DNA of 9,518 nucleotides, from contig JAXJQF010000095.1 of the NCBI GenBank assembly GCA_036311285.1, positions 1 to 9,518 of the forward strand. Reading direction: 5' to 3'. The translations under genes and the position numbers were made by a program. The notes under the pieces are model-generated. The model was not told where the DNA came from. It did no database searches and saw only the letters and a program-made list of their open reading frames with translations. This document shows, piece after piece, positions 5,493 to 9,518 of this stretch (positions within the stretch are counted from its first letter, which is position 1; every line of letters begins with the position of its first letter). Origin of the DNA: JAXJQF01 sp036311285 (GTDB lineage: Bacteria > Pseudomonadota > Gammaproteobacteria > Enterobacterales > Succinivibrionaceae).

Positions 5493-7131
5493 GTCGATCT
5501 TTATAGTAGTCGTATCAACATTATTTATTAGCCTTGTATTGTCCTTTGGTGTTATGTACTACTATTTAAACAATATTCAAGAAAATGAATTAAAAACTAA
5601 ATTAGCTATAGTTGCTCAATCCGTTGAAAAATATGGTGTTGATTATTTAAAAAACACTGAGTTTAATCGCGGCAGAATTACTCTAGTTGAACCAAATGGT
5701 AATGTTATTTTTGATAACAAGGCTAAAGTAGAACACTTAGACAACCATCGAGATAGAGAAGAAATTCAAGAAGCAATTGAATACGGTATAGGTTATAGTG
5801 TTAGATTCTCAGACACTTTAATGACAGAAACTGTCTATTACTCAATTGAATTAAATACAGGTAATGTCTTACGAATATCTGTTGAGTTCTATTCTTTATT
5901 GAATATAGTAACAAGTTTAGTATTTCAGTTATTAATAGTTTCAGCAATAGCTCTCGTATTATCAAGTTTTATCGCTAAAAAACTTGCAAACAAGCTTGTT
6001 GAACCTTTGAATAATTTAGATTTAGAGCATCCAATGAAAAACAACACCTATGCAGAGTTGTCTCCGTTGTTAAATCATATCAATGCTCAATACATTCAAA
6101 TTAGTAATAATGAGAAAGAGTTAAACCGTCGTAGAAATGAGTTTACTGCAACAATCAGTAATATGACAGAAGGTTTAGTATTACTTGATAAGAAGAAAAA
6201 AATTATTAGTGCAAACTCTGCTGCTTTATTCTTTTTCGGTTTAAGTGAGTATAACAATATTGTTGGCAGTGAGTTCTTAACTGTAGAAAGAGAAAGAACA
6301 ATCATTAAAGCAATAGAAGAATCTTTAGATACAAAACAAGAGATTGAAATTGAAAGATTTGGAAGAATCTATCAATTAAATATCACATGTGTTAAATATA
6401 ATGAAGAAAAAATTCAAGGTTATATTATTTTAATCTTAGATCAGACATTAAAAGTAAAAGCTGAAAAGATTAGACGAGAGTTTACAGCCAATGTATCTCA
6501 TGAATTAAAGACTCCACTACATTCAATTATGGGTAGTGCTGAGCTTCTTGAAAATTCTTTAGTTAAAAAGGAAGATATACCAAGATTTATCGGTCATATA
6601 AGAAAAGAATCATCTCGTTTAGTTTCAATAATAGATGACATTATTAAACTATCTGTTTTAGATGAAAAATCTCAATATAGCTTTGAAGCGATTTCATTAG
6701 ATGATGTTGTTAACTCAGTAGTAGGTTCGTTAGAGCCAATCTCTAAAACTAAGAAAGTTACAATTTCTCATCAGTTAAGCCAATGTACTATTCCAGCAAT
6801 ATATTCATTACTTCATGATGTTGTATATAACATCATTGAGAACGCAGTTAAATATAATGTTGAAGATGGGAAGGTTGATATAACTCTTGTAGACCTTCAA
6901 GACAAGGCAGTCTTAACTGTTAAAGACACAGGAATTGGTATTCCAAAGCAATATCATGATAGGGTGTTTGAAAGATTCTTTAGAGTAGATAAGAGTCATT
7001 CACGTACAATAGGAGGAACTGGTTTAGGTTTGTCGATTGTAAAACACGCTATGATGAAGCTTAATGGAAAAGTATCTTACACAAGTGTTGAAAACGAAGG
7101 CACAACTTTTGTGCTAGAGTTTAAAAAATAA
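5473..7131 (+). CDS. phoR: Phosphate regulon sensor histidine kinase PhoR
   Basis: Membrane histidine kinase, partner of the upstream response regulator. Order over 552 residues: membrane segment 7-32; extracytoplasmic region 33-145 resembling the single Cache-like sensor of Gram-positive PhoR (LVEPNGNVIFDN at 71-82, then YSVRFSDTL at 108-116); second membrane segment about 146-168; a short linker with HAMP-like remnants (EPLNNLDLEHP, ELSPLL) but no full HAMP consensus; PAS domain about 223-330 (NMTEGLVLLDK, then ANSAALFFFG); HisKA with FTANVSHELKTPL and phosphoacceptor His343; and a HATPase domain with N-box Asn457 (NIIENAVKYN), DTGIGIP (485-491), ERFFRVD (500-506) and GGTGLGL (514-520). All catalytic boxes are intact. 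Only a weak GGAA (5459-5462) precedes the ATG. The 20-nt overlap suggests translation coupled to phoB. A strong terminator follows the stop by about 40 nt. Confidence 0.93.
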   Translation: MKKKIFKSIFIVVVSTLFISLVLSFGVMYYYLNNIQENELKTKLAIVAQSVEKYGVDYLKNTEFNRGRITLVEPNGNVIFDNKAKVEHLDNHRDREEIQEAIEYGIGYSVRFSDTLMTETVYYSIELNTGNVLRISVEFYSLLNIVTSLVFQLLIVSAIALVLSSFIAKKLANKLVEPLNNLDLEHPMKNNTYAELSPLLNHINAQYIQISNNEKELNRRRNEFTATISNMTEGLVLLDKKKKIISANSAALFFFGLSEYNNIVGSEFLTVERERTIIKAIEESLDTKQEIEIERFGRIYQLNITCVKYNEEKIQGYIILILDQTLKVKAEKIRREFTANVSHELKTPLHSIMGSAELLENSLVKKEDIPRFIGHIRKESSRLVSIIDDIIKLSVLDEKSQYSFEAISLDDVVNSVVGSLEPISKTKKVTISHQLSQCTIPAIYSLLHDVVYNIIENAVKYNVEDGKVDITLVDLQDKAVLTVKDTGIGIPKQYHDRVFERFFRVDKSHSRTIGGTGLGLSIVKHAMMKLNGKVSYTSVENEGTTFVLEFKK

Positions 7132-7170
7132 TTAATTTAATCTTTCATATCATAAGCGGTTCTATGTTTG

Positions 7171-7203
7171 GTAGTCATTTAATAATAAATGACTACTTTT
7201 TTT
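7171..7203 (+). terminator. Rho-independent terminator of the pst-phoU-phoBR operon
   Basis: GTAGTCATTTA (7171-7181) pairs perfectly with TAAATGACTAC (7186-7196) across a 4-nt ATAA loop, and seven T's follow at 7197-7203. The preceding G at 7170 can add a G-U pair. It lies 40 nt after the phoR stop and ends the operon. Confidence 0.92.
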
Positions 7204-7316
7204 AAGTTTATAAAGGCCAAATTAAAGTTTTTTTAGTTATATATGAACTTAATAAATTAGAAAATTGTGTTAAAATTTGATTATGGTTTTTACCTGGAAC
7301 GTACATACACAAAAGT

Positions 7317-7322
7317 TATAAT
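7317..7322 (+). promoter_or_regulatory. Possible -10 element before the small membrane protein gene
   Basis: A perfect TATAAT lies at 7317-7322, but its best -35 at 17 bp is only CTGGAA (7294-7299). Transcription from here would start near 7329, about 10 nt before the ATG at 7339, giving a very short leader. It may be a chance match. If real, it rules out the upstream GTG start at 7267. Confidence 0.25.
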
Positions 7323-7338
7323 AGATAAAAGAGTTCAT

Positions 7339-7539
7339 ATGTTAGGTAGTTTTTTTAGATTAATTTTTCTCATAGGAATAGCTGTTCTTACTATTTATAT
7401 GATGTGTAATAACTCATTACCAGCTGAAAAGAACAAGCTAAACAATCCTTCATTAACAGAAGATGTTTCAACTAAGGATATTGAAGCTAAAACAAAAAAA
7501 TCCTCAAGAACATCAGCAGTTAGGATTCATCACAAATAA
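7339..7539 (+). CDS. Small single-pass membrane protein of unknown function
   Basis: I do not recognise this gene. From the ATG at 7339 it encodes 66 residues: one hydrophobic segment at about 5-21 (FFRLIFLIGIAVLTIYM) directly after the start, then a hydrophilic tail of about 45 residues that is acidic in the middle (LTEDVSTKDIEAK) and basic at the end (KTKKSSRTSAVRIHHK). The frame stays open upstream to a GTG at 7267 (90 residues), but that start has no purine-rich site before it. The ATG has AAAAGAG at 7327-7333, 5 nt away, and puts the membrane segment at the N-terminus as in typical anchored miniproteins, so I prefer it. It lies alone between the phoR terminator and a weak hairpin. With no homology test it could still be a chance open frame. 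Confidence 0.5.
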   Translation: MLGSFFRLIFLIGIAVLTIYMMCNNSLPAEKNKLNNPSLTEDVSTKDIEAKTKKSSRTSAVRIHHK

Positions 7540-7612
7540 CAAAAGAGCTTGACCAATAATTTAAAACAATAACGTTAAATACCTTTTATTAATTTTGAAT
7601 ATTTTGATAAAG

Positions 7613-7635
7613 AGTTAAAACTTTTAACTGTTTTT
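7613..7635 (+). terminator. Possible weak terminator after the small ORF
   Basis: AGTTAAA (7613-7619) and TTTAACT (7623-7629) form a 7-bp stem with a 3-nt loop, followed by G and five T's (7631-7635). The stem is mostly A-T and therefore weak. It is placed 74 nt after the small ORF's stop, where a terminator would be expected. Confidence 0.4.
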
Positions 7636-7817
7636 GATGTTTAAAATTTTATTAATTATAGTTATTGAACAAGTTTTTTTTAATTAGTTGAATAATTTTT
7701 ATAAAAAATTAAAAAAGTAAAATATTTTTTATAGATTTTGTAAAACTTTTTGAGACTAATGTTGTCATATATAACAGATTAGATATTGGAAAAATTAGTA
7801 AATTAAGTTGGATTAAC
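7636..7817 (+). promoter_or_regulatory. A/T-rich intergenic region with candidate acyltransferase promoter
   Basis: No gene is visible here; most of 7636-7745 is A/T homopolymer-like sequence. Two overlapping promoter-like arrangements precede the acyltransferase gene: TATAAC (7770-7775) as a -10 without a good -35, and TTGTCA (7762-7767) with TATTGG (7784-7789) at 16-bp spacing. Either gives a short leader ending at the ATG at 7818. No phased TTTACA-type repeats are seen, so there is no sign that this gene belongs to the Pho regulon. Confidence 0.3.
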
Positions 7818-9056
7818 ATGAAAAATTATCGTAGAGCTATAGTTCAGCGCATAAAAAAAACTAAGTACATTTCAAAAAGTAGATATGAATTTATCGACTT
7901 TGCCCGTGCAATTGTGATACTTCAATTTGTGTCAGCACATGTTGGTTTTAACAGTCCGATGGAAATTTCATATGTATTAGTACCTATTTTCTTTATCACT
8001 GCAGGATATTTATTCTCAGGTTTTACAAGAACATTTTGGGAATCATTAAAAACAAATTTTGTAAAATTTTTGATACCTTTTTATGGCTTAACATTATTTT
8101 ACGGAATCTTAGAAATATTTAGATTTAACTATTTAGGCTATGGTAATTATGAATCAATTATAATGTCATTTATAAAGGCATTATGGGGTTCTGGATACAT
8201 TCCTTTATACCCTGAACTTCTGATCGATCAGATCTATAATTTCCCAAGATATGATGATCCTTCAACTAGCTTGTTTGAATATAATCTTCCATCAAGTACA
8301 AATCTATGGTTCTTAATGGTTATGTTTACAGGTCAGGTGATTTTCCACTTAACCGTTGTAAAAACTCAAAACAGACCATTATTAAGATTTTTAGTTGTTA
8401 TTGCTTTAGTTATGTTTAGTTGTATAGAACAAGTATTCCCTGAAGTAAGACAATTACCTCTTGGTTTAGGTCGTGCTACATTAGCTGCTGCTTGGATGCA
8501 TGTAGGTTTATTCTTAAATCAAAAACAAATCTTAACAACTAAGGTTTACCCGATTAAGACAATCATTCTAATGCTTATAGGAGCAGGTTTAGTTATACTT
8601 TGTAATTACTATGATACTCATGGTGAAGCATTAGCAAATAGCAAATACGGTCCATTAGGAATTTACAATGTAATCCTTACATTTTTAGGTGGTGTTGGTT
8701 GTTCTGTGTTTGTATTAGAATTATGTAAGGTAATTATTGCTCAACCTATAAGTTCAATTAAACATGTGTTGAACACTATTGGTAAACGTACAATGGTTGT
8801 ATATAGCTTCCACTTTGTGTTCTGCTTCATTCTTACTGCTTTATATCTAGCTGTAACAGGTAAAGCTCCTTTATTAGACCCTGAAACTGTTGCGATGGTA
8901 TCATTTGATAATTGGGAATTCTGCATACCATGTACATTGTTAACTACATTGTTATGTGTATACGTAAGTATAATTGCAGATAAAGCAGTTAAAAATTTCC
9001 CAAATGCATGGTGGTCAAAGGTGTTCTGTGTATGCGTGAACTTTAGAAAGAGTTAA
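7818..9056 (+). CDS. Membrane acyltransferase, family 3 (Acyl_transf_3)
   Basis: Integral-membrane O-acyltransferase of the type that transfers acetyl or similar groups to surface glycans, peptidoglycan or small molecules; the substrate cannot be told from sequence. After a basic 20-residue N-terminus, the 412 residues hold about ten hydrophobic segments. The family hallmark sits in the first one: IDFARAIVILQFVSAHVG (26-43), with Arg30 and the putative catalytic His41, matching the usual D-x-x-R-...-H pattern. FFITAGYLFSG (58-68) matches the conserved FF-x-S-GY-like motif, and IGKRTMVVYSFHF (321-333) the late G-x-x-S/T-x-x-Y-x-x-H motif. Length is normal for a stand-alone member without an SGNH domain. 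The ribosome binding site is weak (GGA, 7810-7812, 5 nt before the ATG). The gene is monocistronic, bounded downstream by a strong terminator. Confidence 0.88.
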   Translation: MKNYRRAIVQRIKKTKYISKSRYEFIDFARAIVILQFVSAHVGFNSPMEISYVLVPIFFITAGYLFSGFTRTFWESLKTNFVKFLIPFYGLTLFYGILEIFRFNYLGYGNYESIIMSFIKALWGSGYIPLYPELLIDQIYNFPRYDDPSTSLFEYNLPSSTNLWFLMVMFTGQVIFHLTVVKTQNRPLLRFLVVIALVMFSCIEQVFPEVRQLPLGLGRATLAAAWMHVGLFLNQKQILTTKVYPIKTIILMLIGAGLVILCNYYDTHGEALANSKYGPLGIYNVILTFLGGVGCSVFVLELCKVIIAQPISSIKHVLNTIGKRTMVVYSFHFVFCFILTALYLAVTGKAPLLDPETVAMVSFDNWEFCIPCTLLTTLLCVYVSIIADKAVKNFPNAWWSKVFCVCVNFRKS

Positions 9057-9091
9057 TTGAAGATACAAAATCAATAAACAAGAAAATAAAC

Positions 9092-9140
9092 AACACCCCC
9101 GGTATAAGTAAATTTATATTGGGGGTGTTATTTTATTTTT
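9092..9140 (+). terminator. Rho-independent terminator after the acyltransferase gene
   Basis: AACACCCCC (9092-9100) pairs with GGGGGTGTT (9121-9129). The helix continues inward through two G-U and five A-U pairs (9101-9107 with 9114-9120) to a 6-nt loop, 16 pairs in all. ATTTTATTTTT (9130-9140) follows. The left flank is A-rich (9081-9093), so it could also act on the minus strand, although no minus-strand gene is visible in the window. Confidence 0.93.
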
Positions 9141-9283
9141 CGTGTTACCAACGGTTATACGTTATTCACTAAGATTGAATAATTTTACTTTTTCGTACAG
9201 CTTGAATTGAAAACAAATCAAAACAATGTAAAACTATAAAAAATATCTAAACTATAGGAATAAATAAATAAGGCGCGAATGAT

Positions 9284-9518
9284 ATGATGCAAGAGATAAA
9301 GATTGGAGCTATTTATAAGCATTTTAAAAGAGAAATGGTTGAAGATAAACTCTCAAATGAGTATTTATACAAAATTATCGCAATAGGAGAACATACAGAA
9401 ACAGCTGAAGATATGGTTGTATATCAAGCGTTATACGTACCTTTTAAGACTTATGTAAGACCTTATAAAATGTTTGTCGAAGAAATTGATAGAGAAAAAT
9501 ATCCGAATATAAAGCAGA
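9284..9518 (+). CDS. DUF1653 family protein (partial, 3' end outside window)
   Basis: The frame opens at ATGATG (9284) and stays open to the window edge, giving 78 codons with no stop. The protein matches the DUF1653 pattern: an initial IGAIYKHFK (7-15), then YLYKIIAIGEHTETAEDMVV (28-47), YQALY (48-52) and a VRP-x-x-MF motif (58-64), with KYPNIKQ at the cut end. DUF1653 proteins are small (often 70-100 residues), so only a short C-terminus is probably missing. AAGG at 9270-9273 is 10 nt before the first ATG, which is therefore preferred over the second. Function is unknown for the family as far as I know. It is separated from the acyltransferase by a strong terminator and 143 bp (9141-9283) with no other gene. 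Confidence 0.85.
   Translation, partial: MMQEIKIGAIYKHFKREMVEDKLSNEYLYKIIAIGEHTETAEDMVVYQALYVPFKTYVRPYKMFVEEIDREKYPNIKQ

Overview
This AT-rich window (several intergenic stretches are almost pure A/T) most likely comes from a low-GC Bacillota, probably Clostridia-like. That is an inference from four things: a short lipoprotein-type PstS, a sensor kinase with a Cache-like extracytoplasmic domain plus a PAS domain, purine-rich ribosome binding sites before nearly every gene, and A/T-ending codons. No rRNA or tRNA gene, IS element, CRISPR array or phage gene was seen.

Positions 1-510 hold no gene I can support. They end in the promoter region of the phosphate operon, with an in-phase 11-bp direct repeat (358-398) that looks like a Pho box. 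Positions 511-7131 are one seven-gene operon, pstS-pstC-pstA-pstB-phoU-phoB(phoP)-phoR. It encodes the high-affinity phosphate ABC transporter (lipoprotein PstS, permeases PstC and PstA, ATPase PstB), the PhoU modulator, and the two-component pair that would read phosphate status and activate the operon through the Pho box. Gaps are short: PstC/PstA are 2 nt apart, PstB/PhoU overlap by 1 nt, PhoU/PhoB by 8 nt and PhoB/PhoR by 20 nt. The two larger gaps are pstS-pstC (81 nt) and pstA-pstB (63 nt). The pstS-pstC gap holds a perfect 10-bp hairpin whose right arm can alternatively pair with the pstC ribosome binding site. A strong intrinsic terminator (7171-7203) closes the operon.

After it come a small single-pass membrane protein of unknown function (about 7339-7539), a weak possible terminator, a gene-poor A/T stretch, and a 412-residue membrane acyltransferase of family 3 (7818-9056) with a strong GC-stemmed terminator (9092-9140). 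The window ends inside a DUF1653-family gene that starts at 9284 and runs off the edge.

Overall this is a standard phosphate-starvation locus followed by unrelated single genes. I did not find a convincing new biological system. The points most worth a second look are the pstS-pstC RNA structure, the Pho-box array, the altered metal-ligand motif in the first half of PhoU, the long hydrophilic N-terminus of PstA, and the unknown small membrane protein.
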